From Paragorgia papillata (Eukaryota; Cnidaria; Anthozoa; Scleralcyonacea; Coralliidae): 64,000 bases of DNA. Numbering within the stretch: position 1 is the stretch's first letter; each line of letters opens with the position of its first letter. Below, piece after piece: positions 25,900 to 39,300 of the stretch. The notes below the pieces were generated by a model. The model searched no databases and was not told the DNA's origin. It saw nothing but the letters and a program-made list of their open reading frames with translations. The position numbers were made by a program, and so were the translations under genes. The stretch is from positions 1,174,001-1,238,000 of the forward strand of contig JAWNZC010000254.1 of NCBI GenBank assembly GCA_035771165.1, read 5' to 3'.

Positions 25900-28800
25900 T
25901 TTTCATGCTAAATTCGTTGATATTAAAAGCCTCGTTTTCATGCGTAAATTCGATTGAAAAATAGGCCTCGTTTTCATGCATAAAATTCGACCAAAAAATG
26001 CTCCGTTTTTATTGTGGGGGGCGGTAATTTTCGATGAAAAAAGCCTCGTTTTCATGCTATAAATTCGACCAAAAAAGCCTCGTTTTTCATGCTATAATTC
26101 GATTGAAAAATAGCCTCGTTTTCATTGCTAAATTCGACCAAAAAAGCCTCGTTTTTCTTGCTAAAATTTCGATGAAAAAGACCTCGTTTTTCATGCTAAA
26201 AATTCGACCAAAATGAAAAAGCCTCCGTATTTCATGCTAAAATTCGACCAAAAAAAGGCACTTCGTTTTTCATGCTAAATTCGCATGAAAAAGCCTCGTT
26301 TTCATGCCTAAATTCGGACCAAAAAAGGCCTCGTTTTCATGCTAATATTCGATGACATAATACAAGCCTTCGTTTTCATGCTAAATTCGACCAAAAAAGC
26401 CTCGTTTTCATGCTAAATTCGTATTGAAAAAGCCTCGTCTTTCAATGCTAAAATTCGAACCAAAAAAGCCTCGGTTTTCATGCTTAAATTCAGATGAAGA
26501 AAGCTCTCGTTTTCATGCTTAAAATTCGATGAAAAAGCCTCGTTTTCATGCTGTATATATTCGACCAAGAAAGCCTCGTTTTCGATGCATAAATTTCGTA
26601 TTGAATAAAGCCTCGGTTTCTATGCTATAAATTCGACCAAATAAAGCCTCGTTTTTCATGCTAAATGCGATGAAAAAAGCCTCCGTTTTCATGCTAAAAT
26701 TCGACCAAAAATAAAAGCCTCGTTTTCATGCTAAAAATTTCGATGAAAAAGCCTCGTTTTCATGCTAAATTCGACCAAAAAGCCTCGTTATTCATGCTAA
26801 TATTCGATGAAAAAAAGCCTCGTTTTCATGCTTTATTTCGTATGAAAAAAGCCTCGTTTTCATGCCTAAATTCGGACCAAAAAAAGCCTCGTTTTCATGC
26901 TAATATTCGATGAAAAAGCCCTCGTTTTCATGCTTAAAATTCGACCTAATAAAAGCCTTCCGTTTTCATGCTAAAATTTCGACCAAAAAAAAGCCTCGTT
27001 TTCATTGCTAAATTCGATGACCAAAAAGCCTCTGTTTTCAATGCTAAATTCGATGAAAAATAGCGCTTCTTTTTCATGCTAAAAAATTCGACCAAAAAGC
27101 CTCGTTTTCATGCTAAATTCGATGAAAAAGGCCTCGTTTTCATGCTATAATTCAGACCAAAAAAATAAGCACTCGTTTTTCATGCTAAATTCGATGAAAA
27201 AGCCTCGTTTTCATGCTAAATTCGACCAAAAATTGCCTCGTTTTCATGCGTAAAATTCGATGAAAAAAAGCCTCGTTTTCATGCTAAATTCGATGAAAAA
27301 AGCCTCGTTTTCATTGCTAAAATTCGACCACAAAAATTAAAAGCCTCGTTTTTCATGCTAAATTCGAGTGAAAAAAGCCTCGTTTTCATGCCTGATTTTC
27401 GACCTAAAGACTCGTTTTCATGCTAAAATTCGACCAAAAATAGGCCTCGTTTTTTCATGCTCTCAAATTCGATGATAAAAAAGCCTCGTTTTCATGCTAA
27501 ATTCGACCAAAAAAAAAAGCCCGCGTTTTCATGCTAAAATTCGATTGAATTGAAAAAGCCCTCGTTTTCATGCTTAAATTCGACTCAAAAAAGCCTCGTT
27601 TTCATGTCTAAATTCGATGACCAAAAAGCCCTTCGTTTTTCATGGCTATAATTTCGCATGGAAAAAGCCTCGTTTGTTCCATGCTAAATTCGACCAAAAA
27701 AGCCTCGTTTTAATGCTAAATTACGGACCAAAAAGCCTCGTTTTTCATGCTAAAATTCGATGAAAAAAGCCTCCGTTTTCATGCTAATTCGATGATAAAA
27801 GCCTGTTTTTCATGCTAATAATTCGACCAAAAAGCCTCGTTGTCTGCTAAATTCGATGAAAAAGCCTCGTTTTCATGCTAAAATTCGACCAAAGCCTCGG
27901 TTTTTCATGCTAAAGATTCGGATGAAAAAAAGCCTCGTTTTCATGCTAAATCTCGACCCAAAAAGCCTCGTTTTAATGCATTTCGATGAAAATGCTCGGT
28001 TTTCATGCTAAATTCGATGGTAATAAGCCTCGTTTTTCATGCTGAAAATTCGGACCAAAAAGCCTCGTTTTCATGCTTGAAATTCGATGGAAAAAAAGCC
28101 TCAGTTTTCATGCTAAATTCGGACCAAAAAGCCTCGTTTTCATGCTAAATGTCGATGTGGATAAAGCCTCGCTTTTTCATGCTAAAATTCGACCATAAAA
28201 GCCTCGTTTTCTATGCAGGATAAATTCGATGTATAGCCTCTTTTTCATGCTAAATTCGACCCAAAATGCCTCGTTTTCATGCTAAATTCGATGATAAAAG
28301 CCTCGTTTTCATGCTAAATTCGACCAAAAAAGCCTCGTTTTCATGCTAAATTCGACCAAAAAAGCCTCGTTTTCATGCTAAATTCGATGAAAAAGCCTCG
28401 TTTTCATGCTAAATTCGACCAAAAAAGCCTCGTTTTCATGCTAAATTCGATGAAAAAGCCTCGTTTTCATGCTAAATTCGACCAAAAAGCCTCGTTTTCA
28501 TGCTAAATTCGATGAAAAGCCTCGTTTTCATGCTATAATTCGACCAAAAAGCCTCTTTTTCATGCTAAATTCGACCAATAAGCCTCGTTTTTCATGCTAA
28601 TTTCGATGAAAAAGCCTCGTTTTCATGCTAAATTCGACCAAAAAGCCTCGTTTTCATGCTAAATTCGATGAAAAAAGCCTCGTTTTCATGCTAAATTCGA
28701 CCAAAAAAGGCTCGTTTTCATGCTAAATTCGATGAAAAAGCCTCGTTTTCATGCTAAATTCGACCAAAAAGCCTCGTTTTCATGCTAAATTCGATGAAAA

Positions 28801-31800
28801 AGCCTCCTTTTCATGCTAAATTCGACCAAAAAAGCCTCGTTTTCATGCTAAAATTCGATGAAAAAAGCCTCGTTTTCATGCTAAATTCGATGAAAAAGCC
28901 TCGTTTTCATGCTAAATTCGACCAAAAAGCCTCGTTTTCATGCTAAATTCGATGAAAAAAGCCTCGTTTTCATGCTAAATTCGATGAAAAAGCCTCGTTT
29001 TCATGCTAAATTCGACAAAAAGCCTCGTTTTCATGCTAAATTCGATGAAAAAGCCTCTTTTTCATGCTAAATTCGACCAAAAAGCTCGTTTTCATGCTAA
29101 ATTCGATGAAAAAGCCTCGTTTTCATGCTAAAATTCGACCAAAAAGCCTCGTTTTCATGCTAAATTCGACCAAAAAAGCCTCGTTTTCATGCTAAATTCG
29201 ATGAAAAAGCCTCGTTTTCATGCTAAATTCGATGAAAAACGCCTCGTTTTCATGCTAAATTCGATGAAAAAGCCTCGTTTTCATGCTAAATTCGATGAAA
29301 AAGCCTCGTTTTCATGCTAAATTCGACCAAAAAGCTCGTTTTCATGCTAAATTCGACCAAAAAGCCTCGTTTTCATGCTAAATTCGACCAAAAAGCCTCG
29401 TTTTCATGCTAAATTCGATGAAAAAGCCTCGTTTTCATGCTAAATTCGACCAAAAAGCCTCGTTTTCATGCTAAATTCGATGAAAAAGCCTCGTTTTTCA
29501 TGCTAAATTCGACCTAAAAAGCCTCGTTTTCATGCTAAATTCGATGAAAAAAGCCTCGTTTTCATGCTAAATTCGATGAAAAAAAGCCTCGTTTTCATGC
29601 TAAATTCGACCAAAAAGCCTCGTTTTCATGCTAAATTCGATGAAAAAGCCTCGTTTTCATGCTAAAATTCGACCTAAAAGCCTCGTTTTCATGCTAAATT
29701 CGATGAAAAAGCCTCGTTTTCATGCTAAATTCGACCAAAAAGCCTCGTTTTCATGCTAAATTCGATGAAAAAGCCTCGTTTTCATGCTAATAGTCGATGA
29801 AAAAGCCTCGTTTTCATGCTAAATTCGACCAAAAAAGCCTGTTTTCATGCTAAATTCGATGAAAAAGCCTCGTTTTCATGCTAAATTCGACCAAAAGCCT
29901 CGTTTTCATGCTAAATTCGATGAAAAAAAGCCTCGTTTTCATGCTAAATTCGACCACAAAGCCTCGTTTTCATGCTAAATTCGATGAAAAAGCCTCGTTT
30001 TCATGCTAAATTCGACCAAAAAAGCCTCGTTTTCATGCTAAATTCGATGAAAAAGCCTCGTTTTCATGCTAAATTCGACTAAAAAGCCTCGTTTTTCATG
30101 CTAAATTCGATGAAAAAGCCTCGTTTTCATGCTAAATTCGAAAAAAGCCTCGTTTTCATGCTAAATTCGACCAAAAAGCCTCGTTTTCATGCTTAATTCG
30201 ATGAAAAAGCCTCGTTTTCATGCTAAATTCGACCAAAAAGCCTCGTTTTCATGCTAAATTCGATGAAAAAGCCTCGTTTTCATGCTAAATTCGACCAAAA
30301 AGCCTCGTTTTCATGCTAAATTCGATGAAAAAAGCCTCGTTTTCATGCTAAATTCGATGAAAAGCCTCGTTTTCATGCTAAATTCGACCAAAAAAGCCTC
30401 GTTTTCATGCTAAATTCGATGAAAAAGCCTCTTTTTCATGCTAAATTCGACCAAAAAAGCCTCGTTTTCATGCTAATTACGATGAATAAAGCCTCGTTTT
30501 CATGCTAAATTCGACCAAAAAGCCTCGTTTTCATGCTAAATTCGATGAAAAAAGCCTCGTTTTCATGCTAAATTCGACCAAAAAAGCCTCGTTTTCATGC
30601 TAAATTCGATGAAAAAGCCTCGTTTTCATGCTAAATTCGACCAAAAAGCCTCGTTTTCATGCTAAATTCGATGAAAAAGCCTCGTTTTCATGCTAAATTC
30701 GACCAAAAAGCCTCGTTTTCATGCTAAATTCGACCAAAAAGCCTCGTTTTCATGCTAAATTCGATGAAAAAGCCTCGTTTTCATGCTAAATTCGACCAAA
30801 AAGCCTCGTTTTCATGCTAAATTCGATGAAAAAAGGCCTCGTTTTCATGCTAAATTCGACCAAAAAGCCTCGTTTTCATGCTAAATTCGATGAAAAAGCC
30901 TCGTTTTCATGCTAAATTCGACCTAAAAAGCCTCGTTTTCATGCTAAATTCGATGAAAAAGCCTCGTTTTCATGCTAAAATTCGACCAAAAAGCCTCGTT
31001 TTCATGCTAAATTCGATGAAAAGCCTCGTTTTCATGCTAAATTCGACCAAAAAGCCTCGTTTTCATGCTAAATTCGACCAAAAAAGCCTCGTTTTCATGC
31101 TAAATTCGATGAAAAAGCCTCGTTTTCATGCTAAATTCGACCAAAAGCCTCGTTTTCATGCTAAATTCGACCAAAAAGCCTCGTTTTCATGCTAAATTCG
31201 ACCAAAAGCCTCGGTTTTCATGCTAAATTCGAAAAAAAAGCCTCGTTTTCATGCTAAATTCGATGAAAAAGCCTCGTTTTTCATGCTAAATTTGACCAAA
31301 AAGCCTCGTTTTCATGCTAAATTCGATGAAAAAGCCTCGTTTTCATGCTAAATTCGACCCAAAAAGCCTCGTTTTCATGCTAAATTTGACCAAAGCCTCG
31401 TTTTTCATGCTAAATTCGATGAAAAAGCCTCGTTTTCATGCTAAATTCGACCAAAAAGCCTCGTTTTCATGCTAAATTCGATGAAATAGCCTCGTTTTCA
31501 TGCTAAAATTCGACCAAAAAGCCTCTTTTTCATGCTAAATTCGATGAAAAAAGCCTCGTTTTCATGCTAAAGTCGACCAAAAAAGCCTCGTTTTCATGCT
31601 AAATTCGATGAAAAAGCCTCGTTTTCATGCTAAATTCGACCAAAAAGCCTCGTTTTCATGCTAAATTCGATGAAAAAGCCTCGTTTTCATGCTAAATTCG
31701 ATGAAAAAGCATCGTTTTCATGCTAAATTCGACCAAAAAGCCTCGTTTTCATGCTAAATTCGATGAAAAGCTCGTTTTCATGCTTCAAATTCGACCAAAA

Positions 31801-33716
31801 AAGCCTCGTTTTCATGCTAAATTCGATGAAAAAGCCTCGTTTTCATGCTAAATTCGACCAAAAAGCCTCGTTTTCATGCTATATTCGATGAAAAAGACTC
31901 GTTTTCATGCTAAATTCGACCAAAAAGCCTCGTTTTCATGCTAAATTCGATGAAAAAGCCTCGTTTTCATGCTAAATTCGACCAAAAAGCCTCGTTTTCA
32001 TGCTAAATTCGACCAAAAAGCCTCGTTTTCATGCTAAATTCGATGAAAAAGCCTCGTTTTCATGCTAAATTCGACCAAAAAGTCTCGTTTTTCATGCTAA
32101 ATTCGATGAAAAAGCCTCGTTTTCATGCTAAATTCGACCAAAAAGCCTGTTTTCATGCTAAATTCGATGAAAAAGCCTCGTTTTCATGCTAAATTCGACC
32201 AAAAAGCCTCGTTTTCATGCTAAAATTCGATGAAAAAGCCTCGTTTTCATGCTAAATTCGACCAAAAAAGCCTCGGTTTTCATGCTAAATTCGATGAAAA
32301 AAGCCTCGTTTTCATGCTAAATTCGACCAAAAAGCCTCGTTTTCATGCTAAATTCGATGAAAAAGCCTCGTTTTCATGCTAAATTCGACCAAAAGCCTCG
32401 TTTTCATGCTAAATTCGACCAAAAAGGCCTCGTTTTCATGTAAATTCGATGAAAAAAGCCTCGTTTTCATGCTAAATTCGACAAAAAAGCCTCGTTTTCA
32501 TGCTAAATTCGATTGAAAAAGCCTCGTTTTCATGCTAATTTCGACCAAAAAGCCTCGTTTTCATGCGAATTTCGACCAAAAAAGCCTCGTTTTCATGCTA
32601 AATTCGATGAAAAAGCCTCGTTTTCATGCTAAATTCGACCAAAAAGCCTCGTTTTCATGCTAAATTCGATGAAAAAGCCTCGTTTTCATGCTAATTCGAT
32701 GAAAAAGCCTCGTTTTCATGCTAAATTCGACCAAAAAGCCTCGTTTTCATGCTAAATTCGATGAAAAAGCCTCGTTTTCATGCTAAATTCGACCAAAAAG
32801 CCTCGTTTTCATGCTAAATTCGATGAAAAGCCTCGTTTTCATGCTTAATTCGACCAAAAAGCCTCGTTTTCATGCTAAAATTCGATGAAAAAGCCTCGTT
32901 TTCATGCTAAATTCGATGAAAAAGCCTCGTTTTCATGCTAAATTCGACCAAAAAGCCTCGTTTTTCATGCTAAATTCGATGAAAAAGCCTCGTTTTCATG
33001 CTATATTCGACCATAAAAGCTCGTTTTCATGCTAAATTCGACCAAAAAGCCTCGTTTTCATGCTAAATTCGATGGAAAAAGCCTCGTTTTTCATGCTAAA
33101 TTCGACCAAAAAGCCTCGTTTTCATGCTAAATTCGATGAAAAAGCCTCGTTTTCATGCTATAATTCGACCAAAAGCCTCGTTTTCATGCTAAATTTGGAA
33201 AATGCCTCGTTTTTCATGCTAAATTCGATGATAAAGCCTCGTTTTCATGCTAAATTCGACAAAAAGCCTCTATTCATGCTAAATTCGATGACCAAAAGCC
33301 TCGTTTTCATGCTAATATTCGACCAAAAAAGCCTCGTTTTTCATGCTAAATTCGATGAAAAAGCCTCGTTTTCATGCTAAATTCGACCAAAAAAAGCCTC
33401 GTTTTCATGCTAAATTCGATGAAAAAGCCTCGTTTTCATGCTAAATTCGACCAAAAAGCCTCGTTTTCATGCTAAATTCGATGAAAAAGCCTCGTTTTCA
33501 TGCTAAATTCGACCAAAAAGCCTCGTTTTCATGCTAAATTCGATGAAAAAGCCTCGTTTTCATGCTTAATTCGACCAAAAAGCCTCGTTTTTTCATGCTA
33601 AATTCGATGAAAAAGCCTCGTTTTCATGCTTAAATTCGACCAAAAAAGCCTCGTTTTCATGCTAAATTCGATGAAAAAGCCTCGTTTTCTTGCTAAATTC
33701 GACCAAAAAAGCCTCG

Positions 33717-33752
33717 TTTTCTAAATTCGACCAAAAAGCCTCGTTTTATTCG
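33717..33752 (+). repeat. Two truncated monomers in succession
   Basis: CGTTTTCTAAATTCG (CATG core partly lost) is followed one monomer later by CGTTTTATTCGATG (CATGCTAA lost). A related truncation, CGTTTTCTAAATTTG, lies near 34081. These are deletions inside the monomer rather than homopolymer length changes. They may be genuine or errors of this lower-quality zone. Confidence 0.65.
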
Positions 33753-35823
33753 ATGAAAAAAGCCTCGTTTTCATGCTAAATTCGACCAAAAAGCCTCGTT
33801 TTCATGCTAAATTCGATGAAAAAGCCTCGTTTTCATGCTAAATTCGACCAAAAAAGCCTCGTTTTCATGCTAAATTCGATGAAAAAGCCTCGTTTTCATG
33901 CTAAATTCGATGAAAAAGCCTCGTTTTCATGCTAAATTCGACCAAAAAGCCTCGTTTTCATGCTAAATTCGATGAAAAAGCCTCTTTTTCATGCTATATT
34001 TCGACCTTAAAAGCCTCGTTTTCATGCTAAATTCGATTGAAAAAGCCTCGTTTTCATGCTAAATTCGACCAAAAAGGCTCGTTTTCTAAATTTGACCAAA
34101 AAGCCTCGTTTTCATGCTAAATTCGATGAAAAAGCCTCGTTGTTTTCATGCTAAATTCGCATGAAAAAGCCTCGTTTTCATGGACTAAATTCGAGCCAAA
34201 AGCCTCGTTTTCATGCTAAATATTCGATGAAAAAAGCCTCGTTTTCATGCTAAATTCGACCAAAAAGCCTCGTTTTCATGCTAAATATTCGATGAAAAAG
34301 CCTCGTTTTCATGCTAAATTCGACCAAAAAAGCCTCGTTTTCATGCTAAATTTCGATGAAAAAGCCTCGTTTTCATGAATTCGATTTTCATGCTAAAATT
34401 CGATGAAAAAAGCCTCGTTTTCATGCTAAATTCGACCAAAAAGCCTCGTTTTCATGCTAAATTCGATGAAAAAGCCTCGTTTTCATGCTAAATTCGGACC
34501 AAAAAGCCTCGTTTTCATGCTAAATTCGATGAAAAAGCCTCGTTTTCATGCTAAATTCGACCAAAAAGCCTCGTTTTCATGCTAAAGTCGATGAAAAAAG
34601 CCTCGTTTTCATGCTATAATTCGACCAAAAAGCCTCGTTTTCATGCTTAAATTCGATGAAAAAGCCTCGTTTTCATGCTAAATTCGACCAAATGGCTCGT
34701 TTTTCATGCTAAATTCGATGAAAAAGCCTCGTTTTCATGCTAAATTCGATGAAAAATGCCTCGTTTTCATGCTTAAATTCGACCAAAAAGCCTCGTTTTC
34801 ATGCTAAATTCGATGAAAAAGCCTCGTTTTCTTGCTAAATTCGACCAAAAAGCCTCGTTTTCATGCTAAATTCGATGAAAAAGCCTCGTTTTCATGCTAA
34901 ATTCGATGAAAAAGCCTCGTTTTCATGCTAAATTCGACCAAAAGCCACGTTTTCATGCTTAAATTCGATGAAAAAGCCTCGTTTTCATGCTAAATTCGAC
35001 CAAAAAGCCTCGTTTTCATGCTAAATTCGATGAAAAAGCCTCGTTTTCATGCTAAATTCGACAAAAAAGCCTCGTTTTCATGCTAAATTCGATGAAAAAG
35101 CCTCGTTTTCATGCTAAAATTCGACCAAAAAGCCTCGTTTTCATGCTAAATTCGATGAAAAAGCCTCGTTTTCATGCTAAATTCGACCAAAAAAGCCTCG
35201 TTTTCATGCTAAATTCGATGAAAAAGCCTCGTTTTCATGCTAAAATTCGACCAAAAAGCCTCGTTTTCATGCTAAATTCGATGAAAAAGCCTCGTTTTCA
35301 TGCTAAATTCGACCAAAAAGCCTCGTTTTCATGCTAAATTCGATGATAAAAGCCTCGTTTTCATGCTAAATTCGACCAAAAAGCCTCGTTTTCATGCTAA
35401 AATTCGACCAAAAAGCCTCGTTTTCATGCTAAATTCGATGAAAAAGCCTCGTTTTCATGCTAAATTCGATGAAAAAGCCTCGTTTTCATGCTAAATTCGA
35501 TGAAAAAGCCTGTTTTCATGCTAAATTCGACCAAAAAGCCTCGTTTTCATGCTAAATTCGATGAAAAAGCCTCGTTTTCATGCTAAATTCGACCAAAAAG
35601 CCTCGTTTTCATGCTATATTCGACCAAAAAGCCTCTGTTTTCATGCTAAATTCGATGTAAAAGCCTCGTTTTCATGCTAAATTCGACCAAAAAGCCTCGT
35701 TTTCATGCTAAATTCGATGAAAAAGCCTCGTTTTCATGCTAAATTCGACCAAAAAAGCCTCGTTTTTCATGCTAATTTCGATGAAAAAGCCTCGTTTTCA
35801 TGCTAAATTCGATGAAAAGCCTC

Positions 35824-35843
35824 GTTTTCATGCGTTTTCATGC
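35824..35843 (+). repeat. 10-bp tandem duplication GTTTTCATGC
   Basis: The first ten bases of the monomer occur twice in direct succession (35824-35833 and 35834-35843), followed by a TATAATTCG variant. This is consistent with slippage or with a read-level error. Confidence 0.7.
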
Positions 35844-38800
35844 TATAATTCGATGAAAAAGCCTCGTTTTCATGCTAAATTCGACAAAAGCCTCGTTTTC
35901 ATGCTAAATTAGATGAAAAAAGCCTCGTTTTCATGCTAAAATTCGACCAAAAAGCCTCGTTTTCATGCTAAATTCGACAAAAAAGCCTCGTTTTTCATGC
36001 TAAATTCGATGAAAAAGCCTCGTTTTCATGCTAAATTCGACCAAAAAGCCTCGTTTTCATGCTAATATTCGATGAAAAAGCCTCGTTTTCATGCTAAATT
36101 CGACCAAAAAGCCTCGTTTTCATGCTAAATTCGATGAAAAAGCCTCGTTTTCATGCTAAATTCGACCAAAAAGCCTCGTTTTCATGCTAAATTCGATGAA
36201 AAAGCCTCGTTTTCATGCTAAATTCGACCAAAAAGCCTCGTTTTCATGCTAAATTCGATGAAAAAAGCCTCGTTTTACATGCTAAATTCGATGAAAAAGC
36301 CTCGTTTTCATGCTTAAATTCGACCAAAAAGCCTCGTTTTCATGCTAAATTCGATGAAAAAGCCTCGTTTTCATGCTAAATTCGACCAAAAAGCCTCGTT
36401 TTCATGCTAAATTCGATGAAAAAGCCTCGTTTTCATGCTAAATTCGACCAAAAAGCCTCGTTTTCATGCTAAATTCGATGAAAAAGCCTCGTTTTCATGC
36501 TAAATTCGACCAAAAAGCCTCGTTTTCATGCTAAATTCGATGAAAAAGCCTCGTTTTTCATGCTAAATTCGATGAAAAAGCCTCGTTTTCATGCTAAATT
36601 CGACCAAAAAGCCTCGTTTTCATGCTAATTTCGATGAAAAAAGCCTCGTTTTCATGCTAAATTCGACCAAAAAAGCCTCGTTTTTCATGCTAAATTCGAT
36701 GAAAAAGCCTCGTTTTCATGCTAAATTCGACCAAAAAGCCTCGTTTTCATGCTAAATTCGATGAAAAAGCCTCGTTTTCATGCTAAATTCGACCAAAAAA
36801 GCCTCGTTTTCATGCTAAAATTCGACCAAAAAGCCTCGTTTTCATGCTAAATTCGATGAAAAAGCCTCGTTTTTCATGCTAAATTCGACCCAAAAAAAGC
36901 CTCGTTTTCATGCTAAATTCGACCAAAAAGCCTCGTTTTCATGCTAAATTCGATGAAAAAGCCTCGTTTTTCATGCTAAATTCGACCAAAAAGCCTCGTT
37001 TTTCATGCTAAATTCGACCAAAAAGCCTCGTTTTCATGCTAAATTCGATGAAAAAGCCTCGTTTTCATGCTATAATTCGACCAAAAAGCCTCGTTTTCAT
37101 GCTAAATTCGATGAAAAAAGCCTCGTTTTTCATGCTAAATTCGACCAAAAAAGCCTCGTTTTTCATGCTAAATTCGATGAAAAAGCCTCGTTTTCATGCT
37201 AAATTCGAAAAAGCCTCGTTTTCTTTCATGCTAAATTCGACCAAAAAGCTCGTTTAATGCTAAATTCGATGAAAAAGCCTCGTTTTCATGCTAAATTCGA
37301 CCAAAAAGCCTCGTTTTCATGCTAAATTCGATGAAAAAGCCTCGTTTTCATGCTAAATTCGACCAAAAAGCCTCGTTTTCATGCTTAAATTCGATGAAAA
37401 AGCCTCGTTTTCATGCTAAATTCGACCAAAAAGCCTCGTTTTCATGCTAAATTCGATGAAAAAGCCTCGTTTTCATGCTAAAATTCGACCAAAAAGCCTC
37501 GTTTTCATGCTAAATTCGATGAAAAAAAGCCTCGTTTTCATGCTAAATTCGACCAAAAAGCGCTCGTTTTCATGCTAAATTCGATGAAAAAGCCTCGTTT
37601 TCATGCTAAAATTCGACCAAAAGCCTCGTTTTTCATGCTAAATTCGATGAAAAAGCCTCGTTTTCATGCTAAATTCGATGAAAAAGCCTCGTTTTCATGC
37701 TAAATTCGACCAAAAAGCCTCGTTTTCATGCTAAATTCGGATGAAAAAGCCTCGTTTTCATGCTAAATTCGACCAAAAAAGCCTCGTTTTCATGCTAAAT
37801 TCGATGAAAAAGCCTCGTTTTCATGCTAAATTCGACCAAAAGCCTCGTTTTCATGCTAAATTCGATGAAAAAGCCTCGTTTTCATGCTAAATTCGACCAA
37901 AAAGCCTCGTTTTCATGCTAAATTCGATGAAAAAGCCTCGTTTTCATGCTAAATTCGATGAAAAAAGCCTCGTTTTCATGCTAAATTCGACCAAAAAAGC
38001 CTCGTTTTCATGCTAAATTCGATGAAAAAGCCTCGTTTTCATGCTAAATTCGACCAAAAAGCCTCGTTTTCATGCTAAAATTCGATGAAAAAGCCTCTTT
38101 TTCATGCTTAAATTTCGACCAAAAAGCCTCGTTTTCATGCTAAATTCGATGAAAAAGCCTCGTTTTCATGCTAAATTCGACCAATAAAGCCTCGTTTTCA
38201 AAAATGCCTCGTTTTCATGCTAAATTCGATGAAAAAGCCTCGTTTTCATGCTAATTTCGACCAAAAAGCCTCGTTTTCATGCTAAATAAATTCGACCAAA
38301 AAGCCTCGTTTTCATGCTAAATTCGATGAAAAAAGCCTCGTTTTCATGCTAAATTCGACCAAAAAGCCTCGTTTTCATGCTAAATTCGATGAAAAAGCCT
38401 CGTTTTCATGCTAAATTCGATGAAAAAGCCTCGTTTTCATGCTAAATTCGATGAAAAAGCCTCGTTTTCATGCTAAATTCGATGAAAAAGCCTCGTTTTC
38501 ATGCTAAATTTCGACCAAAAAGCCTCGTTTTCATGCTAAATTCGATGAAAAAGCCTCGTTTTCATGCTATAATTCGATGAAAAAGCCTCGTTTTCATGCT
38601 AAATTCGACCAAAAAAGCCTCGTTTTTCATGCTAAATTCGATGAAAAAGCCTCGTTTTCATGCTAAATTCGACCAAAAAGCCTCGTTTTCATGCTAAATT
38701 CGATTGAAAAAGCCTCGTTTTTCATGCTAAATTCGACCAAAAAGCCTCGTTTTCATGCTAAATTCGATGAAAAAAAGCCTCGTTTTCATGCTAAATTCGA

Positions 38801-39300
38801 TGAAAAAGCCTCGTTTTCATGCTTAAATTCGACCAAAAAGCCTCGTTTTCATGCTTAAATTCGATGAAAAAGCCTCGTTTTCATGCTAAATTCGACCAAA
38901 AAAGCCTCGTTTTCATGCTAAATTCGATGAAAAAGCCTCGTTTTCATGCTAAATTCGACCAAAAAGCCTCGTTTTCATGCTAAATTCGATGAAAAAGCCT
39001 CGTTTTCATGCTAAAATTCGACCAAAAAGCCTCGTTTTCATGCTAAATTCGATGAAAAAAGCCTCGTTTTCATGCTAAATTCGACCAAAAAGCCTCGTTT
39101 TCATGCTAAATTCGATGAAAAAGCCTCGTTTAAAAAGCCTCGTTTTCATGCTAAATTCGATGAAAAAGCTCGTTTTTCATGCTAAATTCGACCAAAAAGC
39201 CTCGTTTATCATGCTAAATTCGATGAAAACTCGTTTTCATGCTAAATTCGACCAAAAAGCCTCGTTTTCATGCTAAATTCAGATGAAAAAGCCTCGTTTT

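Larger units (their letters stand above)
23101..28250 (+). repeat. Heavily disrupted core of the 31-bp array (probable low-quality consensus)
   Basis: Almost every monomer carries one or more single-base insertions, often next to homopolymers but also at random places, and monomer lengths scatter above 31 bp. The underlying A and B monomers remain recognisable throughout and stay in the same orientation. Insertion-dominated, uncorrelated errors of this kind are typical of uncorrected single-molecule reads. Natural decay would usually show more substitutions, and shared variants passed between neighbouring copies. The zone sits roughly in the middle of two graded flanks. I therefore treat its base-level sequence as unreliable, and open frames inside it (for example minus strand 23528-23845 and plus strand 25156-25515) as artefacts. 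Confidence 0.8.
28251..39300 (+). repeat. Right transition zone of the 31-bp array
   Basis: Indel frequency falls gradually from left to right but stays above that of the outer blocks. Recurrent variants are an extra A or T around AAATTCG, GCTTAAATTCG, and CCTCTTTTTCATG with T in place of G. Several truncated or rearranged monomers occur: 33717-33752, 34371-34395, a duplicated GTTTTCATGC at 35824-35843, 38191-38210, 38281-38295 and 39127-39140. From about 28.3 kb onward A and B monomers again alternate fairly regularly. No non-satellite sequence is present. Confidence 0.8.

Noticed and set aside
23528..25981. Minus-strand open frames 23528-23845 and the proline-rich 25712-25981
   Set aside because: They lie in the zone of probable uncorrected reads; the second depends on the aberrant G-rich block. 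Neither is supported by any conserved domain.
5786..37257. Short plus-strand open frames of about 64-119 codons in the 31-bp array (for example 5786-5980, 9572-9826, 25156-25515, 30878-31195, 33060-33380), which look like a repeated peptide
   Set aside because: They appear only where one-base indels let a frame miss the TAA in TGCTAA. They have the same translated motifs in shuffled order, no consistent start, no codon bias and no conserved length. They are by-products of a 31-bp period.
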